From Candidatus Obscuribacter sp. (GTDB lineage: Bacteria; Cyanobacteriota; Vampirovibrionia; Obscuribacterales; Obscuribacteraceae), in assembly GCA_016718315.1 (NCBI GenBank), contig JADKDV010000003.1, forward strand, positions 248,001 through 312,000: 64,000 bases of DNA. The letters run 5' to 3'. The notes under the pieces were generated by a model. The model ran no database searches. It saw nothing but the letters and a program-made list of their open reading frames with translations, and had not been told where the DNA came from. The translations under genes were made by a program, and so were the position numbers. Shown one piece after another: positions 8,840 through 16,683 of this stretch (its first letter is position 1; the number at the start of each line of letters is the position of its first letter).

Positions 8840-8868
8840 CTTTGTTTGTCCTGATTAACTGTTGGTCG

Positions 8869-9540
8869 TTATTTCTTGGCGTGGGGTTTTTGTGCAGCCG
8901 CTTTGACTGATTTGACCTTAGCGCTTTCGGGCTTTTTGCCAGCATGGTTTTTGTTACCAGCGGTTGTGCCTTTGTGCTCGATCAAGCTGTCAATGAGGTT
9001 GTACTCAAGAGCTTCTCTGGCGGAGACATAAAAATCGCGCTCAATATCTTTGCGCAATTTGTCTTTAGGCTGGGCTGTACAGCGGTGCAAGACTTCGATT
9101 TGCGCTTCGCGAAATCTACGTCCTTGCACTGCTTGTATTTCCAGATTGGTGATGTCGCCTTCGGCTTCCCATAGAGTCTGGTGAAACATCAATGTCGCGA
9201 ATTCGTACGCTGATCTTTCACCAGTACCGGATGCCAAAATTTCGCAGGCACCGGAGAGCGCGTGACCCAGACAAATTGTGTTGACTGGAGCTTCGATACT
9301 GTGCATCAGCGCAATGATGCAGTCGGCGTTGTAGCCGTTGCCACCAGAGCTATTGATATACATATTGATCGGAGCTTTTTTATCGCGCTCGTTGAGCTTT
9401 AGCAGTCTGCGGATTACCGGCAGAGCTACTTCGTTTTCAAGTCGGCCAAAGACATAGACGTTACGGTTTGTCGTAGCGTTTTCGGCTTCGGCAGCCTTGG
9501 CTTCGTGCTCACCTTTTTCCGGATTGTGCTTTTTCTTCAT
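8869..9540 (-). CDS. ClpP-like serine protease between atpD and atpC
   Basis: 223 residues with the ClpP/crotonase-like core. The strand-turn INSSGGN corresponds to the ClpP INSPGG. Ser96 in LGHALSGA, His120 in MFHQT and Asp169 in ERDFYVSA align with the ClpP catalytic triad at almost identical spacing (24 and 49 residues), so activity looks intact. Unusual parts are a charged N-terminus (about 1-25) and a Lys/Ala-rich basic tail (about 195-223) absent from housekeeping ClpP. Its ATG overlaps the atpD stop (TAATG), implying translational coupling. There is no clpX or clpA nearby. It could be a ClpP paralogue or a ClpR-like subunit; the complete triad favours a working protease. Confidence 0.85.
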   Translation of the reverse strand: MKKKHNPEKGEHEAKAAEAENATTNRNVYVFGRLENEVALPVIRRLLKLNERDKKAPINMYINSSGGNGYNADCIIALMHSIEAPVNTICLGHALSGACEILASGTGERSAYEFATLMFHQTLWEAEGDITNLEIQAVQGRRFREAQIEVLHRCTAQPKDKLRKDIERDFYVSAREALEYNLIDSLIEHKGTTAGNKNHAGKKPESAKVKSVKAAAQKPHAKK

Positions 9541-10979
9541 TACTCGGCCATTTTCTTGGCTTGTTCTTTGGCTTCATTGATGTCGCCAACCATGTAAAAC
9601 GCGCCTTCTGGCATTGCGTCACACTCGCCTTCGAGGATTTGACGGAAGCCTTCAACGGTGTCTTTGAGTTTGACGTATTTACCTTCGCGTCCTGTGAAGT
9701 TAGACGCTACGGAGAACGGTTGGCTCATGAAACGTTGAATCTTACGAGCACGACTTACGGTCAATTTGTCGTCTGTAGATAGTTCGTCCATACCGAGAAT
9801 GGCGATGATGTCTTGCAAGTCTTTGTAACGTTGCAAGTTTTGTTGTACACCACGGGCGATGTCATAGTGCTCTTGACCGACTACTTCGGGTTTGAGCGCT
9901 GTGGATGTTGATGCCAGAGGGTCAACGGCTGGGTAGATGCCAAGCTCAGCGATTTGACGGCTAAGTACTGTTGTCGCGTCCAAGTGACCAAATGTGGTCG
10001 CTGGGGCTGGGTCAGTCAAGTCGTCGGCAGGTACGTATACAGCTTGTACTGATGTGATTGAACCGTTTTTGGTTGAGGTAATACGCTCTTGTAGCTGACC
10101 CATTTCGTTAGCCAGTGTTGGTTGATAACCTACGGCTGATGGCATACGTCCAAGGAGCGCGGATACTTCAGAACCAGCTTGGGTGAAGCGGAAGATGTTG
10201 TCTACGAACAGAAGAACGTCTTGTTTGGCTACGTCTCTGAAGTATTCAGCTACAGTCAAAGCAGAAAGAGCAACACGCATACGGGCGCCTGGTGGCTCGT
10301 TCATCTGACCGTACACTAGTGCTACTTTATCGAGTACGCAGCTGTCGCCTACTAGCGAATCTTTCATTTCGTGATAAAGGTCATTACCTTCACGAGTACG
10401 CTCACCTACACCGGCAAATACAGAGTATCCACCGTGTTGTTTAGCGATGTTGTTGATAAGTTCCATGATGATAACGGTCTTGCCTACGCCGGCTCCACCG
10501 AATAGACCAATCTTGCCGCCTTTTACGTAAGGAGCGAGGAGGTCGACAACTTTGATACCGGTTTCGAAGATAACTGTGTCTGTTTGCAGGTCAGTCAACT
10601 CAGGAGTTGGTCTGTGGATTGGCCAGTAGTCGTCAGCCTTAACTGGTTCTTTCTCGTCTACTTCTTGACCCAATACGTTGATAATGCGACCCAGTGTGCC
10701 TTTGCCTACGGGGACTTTGATTGGTGAGCCAGTGTCTGTTGCAACCATGCCGCGAGTCATACCGTCGGTACTGCTCATCGCAACAGCTCTTACGCGGTTG
10801 TCACCGAGCATTTGCTGGACTTCGCAAACGACATCTAGCATGTCGCCAGCTGGATTTGTGCCGGTGATTTTGATGGCGTTGTAGATTTCGGGCAATTTGC
10901 CGCCGGCAAACTCAACGTCGATAACCGGTCCGATGACCTGTACGACTGTACCTTGGGTCTTTTCTAGTACTGTACTCAT
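9540..10979 (-). CDS. atpD: F1F0 ATP synthase subunit beta
   Basis: 479 residues, normal length. Walker A is GGAGVGKT (161-168), with GERTREGNDLYHEM and the Walker B strand VLLFVDNIFRF, plus the arginine-finger-facing region GRMPSAVGYQPTL. This is the catalytic F1 subunit making ATP from ADP and Pi. The start has AGGGAG upstream. It leads an operon atpD-clpP-like-atpC; the remaining ATP synthase genes are not in the window, which resembles the separate beta-epsilon operon of Cyanobacteria. Confidence 0.98.
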   Translation of the reverse strand: MSTVLEKTQGTVVQVIGPVIDVEFAGGKLPEIYNAIKITGTNPAGDMLDVVCEVQQMLGDNRVRAVAMSSTDGMTRGMVATDTGSPIKVPVGKGTLGRIINVLGQEVDEKEPVKADDYWPIHRPTPELTDLQTDTVIFETGIKVVDLLAPYVKGGKIGLFGGAGVGKTVIIMELINNIAKQHGGYSVFAGVGERTREGNDLYHEMKDSLVGDSCVLDKVALVYGQMNEPPGARMRVALSALTVAEYFRDVAKQDVLLFVDNIFRFTQAGSEVSALLGRMPSAVGYQPTLANEMGQLQERITSTKNGSITSVQAVYVPADDLTDPAPATTFGHLDATTVLSRQIAELGIYPAVDPLASTSTALKPEVVGQEHYDIARGVQQNLQRYKDLQDIIAILGMDELSTDDKLTVSRARKIQRFMSQPFSVASNFTGREGKYVKLKDTVEGFRQILEGECDAMPEGAFYMVGDINEAKEQAKKMAE

Positions 10980-10996
10980 TTGTTCTCCCTAACCGC

Positions 10997-11011
10997 TTTG
11001 ACTAAGTCAAA
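10997..11011. promoter_or_regulatory. Palindrome upstream of atpD
   Basis: TTTGAC-TAA-GTCAAA is a perfect 6-bp inverted repeat, 18-32 bases upstream of the atpD ATG and just before its ribosome site. It could be an operator or a small leader hairpin. Confidence 0.35.
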
Positions 11012-11182
11012 TCAATATATTGAAATGCAAGACTGACTTCTCTAAGACAAAAATCATTCGCCTCGTTAGTCCGAGAAGGCAATCCCCTTGGCTTCCTGCC
11101 TTCTACATCATCATAAGGATAGATGGTTCTTTGCCCACAATGCCTCTCGTTTATGATAGTTTTCGTTCTTTGTACGTGATCA

Positions 11183-11195
11183 TTACCTAAGGTAA
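11183..11195. promoter_or_regulatory. Palindrome upstream of K+ channel gene
   Basis: TTACCT-A-AGGTAA is a perfect odd-centred inverted repeat, 26 bases upstream of the channel GTG start, in the divergent promoter region shared with atpD. Operator role is inference. Confidence 0.3.
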
Positions 11196-11220
11196 GGTCC
11201 AACTAGCTCTGGGGTGTCCT

Positions 11221-12213
11221 GTGAAAGAAACGCTTGGAAAGCGTTTTGCAATCGATGTAATCCGCCTGGTGGGCTTTGTCCTGGCTGGTTCCCTTGGCTT
11301 TATGTTGATTGAGCAATGGGACTTTCTCGACAGTCTCTTTATGACCGTCATCACCTTGACTACCGTGGGCTATGGCGAGAGTCATCCCCTCAGTCCTAAC
11401 GGTCGCATTTACACAATTTTTTTGATTTTCGTAGGGGTGGGCGTTGTGCTCTACCTCCTTTCGGACATGGTGGAGATTTTCCTCCGGTTTAACTTGGGAG
11501 CGCGCAGGATGAGGCACAAAATAGCCAAACTCAATAATCACCACGTCGTTTGTGGCTATGGCCGCAGCGGTCAGGAAGTGATTAACCATTTCCTTTTAAA
11601 CGACATCCCCTTTGTCTTGATTGAGCTAAATCAAGAGAAAGCCAGGCAAGCCATGGAAGAAGGCTTGTTGGTGCTCCATGGTGACGCCAGTGATGACGAA
11701 CTCTTAATCCAGGCTCAGGTGACTAAAGCCAGCGGCATTGTCTGTGCGCTATCGGATGACAGCGCCAATACTTTTATTGCTCTCAGTGCTCGCGGACTAA
11801 ATGAAAAAATCAAAATAGTCTGCCGCGCCGCCAATCCCGGATCTGAAGCCAAGATGAGACGGGCTGGGGCTGACATGGTCATATCGCCCTATGTCATTTG
11901 CGGCAAACGTATGGCTGCTGCTGTTACGCATCCGCTGGTTACTGAGTTTTTGGATGTTGTCATGCATACCCCAGGATACGATTTGCGCATGGAACAAATG
12001 ACCCTGGCCGCCAGTTCTGTACTTGTTGGGGCAGCCTTAAAAGATGCAAACATTAAGCAAGCCAGCGGTGCCATGATCCTGGCCGTTAACCAAAATGGTA
12101 AGCTGATGTACAATCCGTCCCCTGATCTGGTCTTTCAGGCAGGAGATGATCTGATTGCTCTGGGGACAGAGCAGCAGTTAAAAAAATTGGCGGAAATTTC
12201 CGTCGCAAAGTAG
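11221..12213 (+). CDS. Two-TM potassium channel with RCK (TrkA-N/TrkA-C) domain
   Basis: 330 residues. Two membrane helices (about 12-31 and 63-85) flank a pore loop with the K+ selectivity filter TTVGYG (TVGYG 48-52). A RCK/TrkA-N domain follows, with the Rossmann motif VVCGYGRSG (about 109-117) and acidic LIELN strand end, then a TrkA-C domain (about 245-330). The layout is that of MthK/YugO/Kch-type ligand-gated K+ channels in the inner membrane. GTG start with GGGGTG upstream. It diverges from atpD across a 241-bp region containing two palindromes. Confidence 0.93.
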   Translation: MKETLGKRFAIDVIRLVGFVLAGSLGFMLIEQWDFLDSLFMTVITLTTVGYGESHPLSPNGRIYTIFLIFVGVGVVLYLLSDMVEIFLRFNLGARRMRHKIAKLNNHHVVCGYGRSGQEVINHFLLNDIPFVLIELNQEKARQAMEEGLLVLHGDASDDELLIQAQVTKASGIVCALSDDSANTFIALSARGLNEKIKIVCRAANPGSEAKMRRAGADMVISPYVICGKRMAAAVTHPLVTEFLDVVMHTPGYDLRMEQMTLAASSVLVGAALKDANIKQASGAMILAVNQNGKLMYNPSPDLVFQAGDDLIALGTEQQLKKLAEISVAK

Positions 12214-12257
12214 AGGACTGCTCCTCGGCACAAACTTTCTCAATGAGGTAAATTTCC

Positions 12258-12584
12258 ATGACCGAGACTCCAGCTTCTCAAGACGCTCAACCGACATTGA
12301 CCTTGGAAGGTGAAGACGGGCACTCCTACCAGTGCGAGTTTTTGGATCGTTTTGAATTTGAAGGCAATGAGTACGCACTCTTGCTCAAAGTAAACGAAGA
12401 TGGCACTGAAGAAGAAGACGAAGATGGCGAGCAAAGTCTCGTAATCATGCGTTGCTTCGAGCGTGGTGCAGATTTCGTATTCCAGACTATTGAGTCCGAA
12501 GAAGAATTTGACAGAGTAGTAGCTTATGTCGAAGAAAAAGTAGAAGCCGAACAAGCTCTCGCTGAAGAAGAAGGCGAAGCTTAA
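12258..12584 (+). CDS. DUF1292 family protein
   Basis: 108 residues. The pattern LEGEDGHSYQCEFLDRFEFEG, EYALLLK, an acidic run, then SLVIMR and a final acidic helix matches DUF1292 (YrzB-like), small conserved proteins of unknown function. It is strongly acidic, with two Glu/Asp runs (residues about 48-58 and 90-108). GAGGT precedes the ATG. It ends just upstream of a strong hairpin terminator (copy 1 of a duplicated element). Confidence 0.85.
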   Translation: MTETPASQDAQPTLTLEGEDGHSYQCEFLDRFEFEGNEYALLLKVNEDGTEEEDEDGEQSLVIMRCFERGADFVFQTIESEEEFDRVVAYVEEKVEAEQALAEEEGEA

Positions 12585-12611
12585 TTAGCTAATTACTTGT
12601 AAGAACTTAGA

Positions 12612-12661
12612 AACCGCCGGTAGTGGCATCGAGTATTCGAGCACTGCGGCGGTTTTTGTTT
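12612..12661 (+). terminator. Hairpin terminator, duplicated element copy 1
   Basis: AACCGCCG / CGGCGGTT outer stem, inner AGTG/CACT and TCGA/TCGA stems, loop GTAT, then TTTTT. It terminates the DUF1292 gene. 49 of 50 bases are identical to the element at 13290-13339. Confidence 0.85.
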
Positions 12662-12778
12662 GTCTGCAGGCAAGTATTTGCAAACTGTTTTAGAAGAGGG
12701 ACGCAACAAGATGCTGACTTTACAGCGCGATGTTATGCTGGAGTAACGAGCACTTTCTCCGGCAGGCCTTTCGCAACA

Positions 12779-13255
12779 ATGAATAGAAACACATTTACGC
12801 TATTCCATTATATGTCTTGTCCGACAAGGTTGATTCGTGTTGTGACAGTCTTTTACCTGGTATTAGCCTTTATCGCTTTCAAGATCCAGGAGACGCCTGT
12901 TAAACCCATAACGAGCGCCGCCCAGGCCATTACTTTTGCCGAAGAACGCATGAAAGAGTCTGGATACGCAGATGAGCCGTCAAAGGCGCGGAATCCAACT
13001 GATGAGGAATTGGGTTTGATTATGGCTGGCAAATTAAAATGGTCGGAACTGCGCCGACACTATATGAATATGTATGGAGCCAAAGCAGTTGCTTACTCTG
13101 AGATGAAAGATGGCTGGAGTGTAGGGTTTCCAGACAGTGGTAGATATACCGGTGAGGATTCTGGCGTCTGTATTCATGTCTATAAAAATGGCACGTTTGA
13201 TATGATGCTGGATCCCTCTACAGTCCTTTCATCACACCAGCATCAGCTCAAATAG
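12779..13255 (+). CDS. Hypothetical membrane-anchored protein between duplicated terminators
   Basis: 158 residues from ATG 12779 (an earlier in-frame ATG at 12623 lies inside the terminator hairpin and is rejected; ATG 12812 is an alternative). One hydrophobic segment at about 18-36 (VVTVFYLVLAFIAF) suggests an N-terminal anchor or signal peptide. The remainder (about 120 residues) is a mixed domain with ELRRHYMNMYGAKAV, VGFPDSGRYTG and GVCIHVYKNG, not recognised. Upstream ribosome site is weak. It sits as a single gene between two nearly identical terminators. Confidence 0.65.
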   Translation: MNRNTFTLFHYMSCPTRLIRVVTVFYLVLAFIAFKIQETPVKPITSAAQAITFAEERMKESGYADEPSKARNPTDEELGLIMAGKLKWSELRRHYMNMYGAKAVAYSEMKDGWSVGFPDSGRYTGEDSGVCIHVYKNGTFDMMLDPSTVLSSHQHQLK

Positions 13256-13289
13256 ACCTGATTTAGATTGTGCCTCACTTGTATCTTGC

Positions 13290-13339
13290 AACCGCCGGTA
13301 ATGGCATCGAGTATTCGAGCACTGCGGCGGTTTTTGTTT
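13290..13339 (+). terminator. Hairpin terminator, duplicated element copy 2
   Basis: Same 50-nt element as at 12612, with one change (AGTG to AATG) that puts an A-C mismatch in the inner stem; the outer CCGCCG/CGGCGG stem and T-run are kept. It terminates the small membrane protein gene. Confidence 0.85.
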
Positions 13340-13431
13340 TGGAATAAATCTCGATCATCAGCCCAGACGCGGTCTGGATAGATGCCCTGAAGGAGGCTTG
13401 GTTAGTGGTTGTTTGTGGGTATATTTGATTC

Positions 13432-14373
13432 ATGCTTGAACCGACCTTTATTAAACAACTAAAAGGCTGCAAAAACATCCTGATTGCGGGAGCTGGTGGC
13501 GGTTTTGACGTCTTTGCCGGTCTGCCGTTGTTTTTTGCTTTGCGCGATGCCGGGGTGAATGTTCATCTAGCAAACCTGTCCTTTTCATTTAGACATGGTG
13601 AAATCACTGGAAAGATGCTCGGTAAAAATGTCGTTGCTGTAACAGCCAGGTCTCAAGGCAATGAATATTATTTTCCGGAGGGCTATTTAGCGCAGTGGCT
13701 GAGTCGTAAGCGCATGGAGCAGCCTATCTATTGCATCAGGATGACGCCAATTGAGGAGCTTGTGCAGAGTTATAGGCTTTTACACGAGCATCTTGAGTTT
13801 GACATGATGGTGCTGGTGGATGGCGGAGTTGATTCGATATTGCGTGGCGATGAGTCGCGTATTGGCACTCCCCTCGAAGACGTAATGAGCCTTGCTGCGT
13901 CCTTGCAAATCGATGTGCCCAAGCAGCTTCTTTGTCTGGGGTTTGGTGCCGAAACCGATGTGTGTCATCTGTATGCACTGGAAACGGTGGCTCAACTGAT
14001 CAAAGCTAAGGCGTTTTTGGGTGGATTGATGCTCAGCCCGGACATGCCAGAAATGATCAAATTTGTTGAAGCTACTGAGTTTGTGTTTTATGAGATGCGG
14101 GGTTATGAGAGTGTCATTTGTAGCTCGATTATCTCAGCTCTTGAAGGGTATTTTGGCGATCATCACAGGACTCGCAGAACGATTGGAACGGAGCTGTGGA
14201 TTAATCCGTTGATGCTTCTCTATATGGCTTTTGATATAAACAAGGTGGCTAAAAATATACTTTACTTTGATGATCTGTCCGGTTGCCACTCCATTGAACA
14301 AGTGCGGACTATGATTAGCGAGTTTCGTGATAAAACCTCGATTCGCAAGATACCGGGCTTTCCCTTGCGATGA
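13432..14373 (+). CDS. DUF1152 family protein
   Basis: 313 residues. A glycine-rich start, NILIAGAGGGFDVFAGLPLF (about 15-34), and a DGGVDSILRGDE motif near 126-137 match DUF1152, a family of unknown function seen in bacteria and archaea. The fold is probably Rossmann-like (glycine loop after a beta strand) with acidic residues placed for metal or nucleotide binding; this is inference. No membrane segment. It follows terminator copy 2 and is monocistronic. Confidence 0.75.
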   Translation: MLEPTFIKQLKGCKNILIAGAGGGFDVFAGLPLFFALRDAGVNVHLANLSFSFRHGEITGKMLGKNVVAVTARSQGNEYYFPEGYLAQWLSRKRMEQPIYCIRMTPIEELVQSYRLLHEHLEFDMMVLVDGGVDSILRGDESRIGTPLEDVMSLAASLQIDVPKQLLCLGFGAETDVCHLYALETVAQLIKAKAFLGGLMLSPDMPEMIKFVEATEFVFYEMRGYESVICSSIISALEGYFGDHHRTRRTIGTELWINPLMLLYMAFDINKVAKNILYFDDLSGCHSIEQVRTMISEFRDKTSIRKIPGFPLR

Positions 14374-14453
14374 GTCGGTAAGTAAGGGACTGCTGGAGTT
14401 TGATCTGTTTTTGGACTTTAACAGACTGTAGTCTTGAATATAGACTTCGCTGC

Positions 14454-14482
14454 TTGACACTTTCTTACTGTTCGAGTATGAC
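14454..14482 (+). promoter_or_regulatory. Promoter for the nucleotidyltransferase gene
   Basis: TTGACA (14454-14459), 17-base spacer, TATGAC (14477-14482). Predicted start near 14489, about 108 nt before ATG 14597. Confidence 0.5.
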
Positions 14483-14596
14483 TCTAATAGACCATCCTGA
14501 GTTGGATCGTCCCTATTCCCAAAAGCAAGCATATGGCTTGTTTCAATTTTGAAAAAAACATCTCGCAGGAGAGTCGCAGAGGAGGCGGCTAGGTTT

Positions 14597-15124
14597 ATGG
14601 CGACCGGTCTTGACGCGGAGTATCTCCACGCCAAGGAGCGGGCTCTGCTTATGCTGGGCATCTCAAGCATGCAGAGTATGCCCTCCAATCAAATGATCAA
14701 AGAATACATCGGCCGATATACAAAGTCCGAACTCGGTGAAGCTGAGCATAAGCGCCGAGTGCAGGAGATGCGTCAAATAGCCTATGAAATCATGACGGCT
14801 ATTGAGCCTTTTGATCCCTTTTTAATTGGCAGCACTCTCAGTGGCAAAATAAGGATCACTTCTGATGTCGATATCCACGCCTATTGCGATGACTTTGAAG
14901 AACTCAAGCAAGTTTTGTCTGAGTGGGGCTATGACGAGGTCGAAGAAGAACTAGTCGACAATGCCAAAGGTAGCTTTGTACATTTAAAGTGGCTGGAACG
15001 CGACTACCCAGTGGAAATCACTGTTTATCCCTGGGATTCGCGAGATGTTGTGCCCTATTCTTCAATCACAAAAAAGCCAATGAAGCGTCGTGATATCTCT
15101 GCTGTACGCGATCTTCTGAGGTAA
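14597..15124 (+). CDS. Nucleotidyltransferase-fold protein
   Basis: 175 residues from ATG 14597, which has the perfect ribosome site AGGAGG 11 bases upstream; a TTG at 14549 would add 16 residues but has no such site. The core shows the polymerase-beta-type motif LIGSTLSGKIRITSDVDIHA, with GS at 78-79 and metal-binding Asp90 and Asp92. A third acidic residue is in YPVEITVYPW. This is the minimal nucleotidyltransferase signature (GS...DxD); the substrate could be a nucleic acid, a small molecule or a protein. The C-terminus (KPMKRRDISAVRDLL) is helical. Confidence 0.7.
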   Translation: MATGLDAEYLHAKERALLMLGISSMQSMPSNQMIKEYIGRYTKSELGEAEHKRRVQEMRQIAYEIMTAIEPFDPFLIGSTLSGKIRITSDVDIHAYCDDFEELKQVLSEWGYDEVEEELVDNAKGSFVHLKWLERDYPVEITVYPWDSRDVVPYSSITKKPMKRRDISAVRDLLR

Positions 15125-15167
15125 ACATTGGAAGATAAGTATGGTGTATGCCCTGGGCTCACTGCCA

Positions 15168-16130
15168 CTAGTTTTCTAGCAGGTTGTTTGACTTGAGCCA
15201 GGTCTCGGCCAGCGATGGCCAATTAGAGATTGGAAACTTAGAAGGCTTTACTCCAAAGGCGTGTTTGCCGTCTGCATAGATATGCATTTCAGCTGGCACG
15301 CCTGCTTTTTTTAGAGCAGCAAAATATACAAGCGAATTTGTCACATCGTCCACCGGGTCATTTTGTGCCTGTACGATAAATGTAGGTGGGGTGTTTTTTG
15401 TCACGGGTACATAGGGATTTAATTGATCCTTTTGATTTGTATGCTCGGTCAAATGCCCCGGATAGAGTGCTATGGCAAAATCAGGACGCGCGCTTAATTT
15501 GTCGGTGGCATCAACGGGCTTGTGCAGGGATTTGTCAAAGAGTGTGCTTGTCGCTGCCACAAGATGACCGCCAGCCGAAAAACCGAGAACACCAATTTTA
15601 TGTGGGTCGATATTTAATTGTTTGGCACGAGAGCGCACTAATCTTATTGTGCGCATAGCGTCTTCTAATGCCGCTTTGTTGCCAGGGTAACAACCGGAAC
15701 GAGGGTATAAAGCATCGCCAGGTACACGGTATTTGAGCAAAACGCAGGTGATACCGCGGGCAGTGAGCCAGTCGCAGACATCGGTGCCCTCCAGTTTCAT
15801 AGCCAGGCACCAGTAGCCGCCACCGGGAAAGATAACCACTGCCGTGCCGCTATTTTTGCCACGCGCTGGATACACAGTCATTGTCGGGTTTGAGACTTTG
15901 CCAACAAAGTCGCCTTCTTTGTTTAGCTCTTCTTTGCCCGGGATAGTAAATTTATCAGGTATGGATTTGGCATCTGGCCAAATTGCCTGTTGTTTAAATT
16001 CTGGAGCGGGTTGCCACTCACCAGGATGCCATTCTGACTCGACTCGCTTGCCCATAGCAGGTTGAGACAGCAAAATTACGCCTGCAAAACAGGCATTTAT
16101 TGAGGCAAGCTTTAAAATCATAAAAAACAA
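15168..16130 (-). CDS. Secreted alpha/beta-hydrolase, acetyl-esterase-like
   Basis: 320 residues with a signal peptide (about 1-26, ending PAMGK). The oxyanion loop is IFPGGGYW (100-107), the nucleophile elbow GFSAGG has Ser185, and Asp258 (QNDPVDD) and His290 (GKHAFG) complete the triad. This is the arrangement of the BD-FAE/esterase-lipase group that includes acetylxylan and carbohydrate esterases. Role: deacylation of an extracellular substrate, possibly a polysaccharide (inference). Monocistronic, convergent with the nucleotidyltransferase gene. Confidence 0.85.
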   Translation of the reverse strand: MFFMILKLASINACFAGVILLSQPAMGKRVESEWHPGEWQPAPEFKQQAIWPDAKSIPDKFTIPGKEELNKEGDFVGKVSNPTMTVYPARGKNSGTAVVIFPGGGYWCLAMKLEGTDVCDWLTARGITCVLLKYRVPGDALYPRSGCYPGNKAALEDAMRTIRLVRSRAKQLNIDPHKIGVLGFSAGGHLVAATSTLFDKSLHKPVDATDKLSARPDFAIALYPGHLTEHTNQKDQLNPYVPVTKNTPPTFIVQAQNDPVDDVTNSLVYFAALKKAGVPAEMHIYADGKHAFGVKPSKFPISNWPSLAETWLKSNNLLEN

Positions 16131-16184
16131 CCGGAAGTAAATGAGACGACGATGTCCTTGTCTTTGGCACTTATTCGATTGACC

Positions 16185-16661
16185 TTAGCTACCAAGCAAC
16201 AAGGTCACTTGTTTCTCCACCGTCTGTGGATGACAGATGATGTCCTGCACGATGGCGTCTACGACGACTTCCAGCGGAGCTTTACTGTGAAATTTACGCT
16301 CGGTACTGAGTGCGTGTGACCACATTTCGTCCTCACCTTTGCCTGTGGCATAGATGGAGATGTAGCGAGCACCCTTGTAGATTGTAAAGAGTGTGGCTGC
16401 TTTCTCAAATTCAGCCCATGAATTGAGCTGCAGTTTTTCGAGGATAAGCGAGCCTGGCTCCAAGTTCTCTTCTTGTTGGGGCAAAAGCGGCATAGACTGT
16501 GTCATCTCGTGATAGACACGAGCTTTCCATTTGTCTACTTCTGCCATGTCAAATACGCGCAGAGGGCTTGTCTCGACAAAGACACCGCCGTCGGTTTCTG
16601 CCATCGTTGGCAGTATCACCTTTTTGCCCGGTCCCCAGAGATAGAGTTTGATCATGTTCAT
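16185..16661 (-). CDS. Hypothetical protein downstream of lysS
   Basis: 158 residues, not recognised. It begins MNMIKLYLWGPGKKVILP and carries an apparently alpha/beta soluble domain (FVETSPLRVFDMAEVDKW, ARYISIYATGKGEDEMW, APLEVVVDAIVQDII). No membrane segment or signal peptide. It starts 22 bases after the lysS stop on the same strand, so it is probably co-transcribed with it. Confidence 0.7.
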   Translation of the reverse strand: MNMIKLYLWGPGKKVILPTMAETDGGVFVETSPLRVFDMAEVDKWKARVYHEMTQSMPLLPQQEENLEPGSLILEKLQLNSWAEFEKAATLFTIYKGARYISIYATGKGEDEMWSHALSTERKFHSKAPLEVVVDAIVQDIICHPQTVEKQVTLLLGS

Positions 16662-16683
16662 AGCATTGTCCCAAAGTCGTTTT

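Noticed and set aside
12623..12778. N-terminal extension of the gene between the duplicated terminators
   Set aside because: Its ATG sits inside the terminator hairpin, so ATG 12779 is preferred.
14134..14688. 184-codon minus-strand frame across two plus-strand genes
   Set aside because: It overlaps two well-supported genes (DUF1152, nucleotidyltransferase) and has no recognisable protein pattern.
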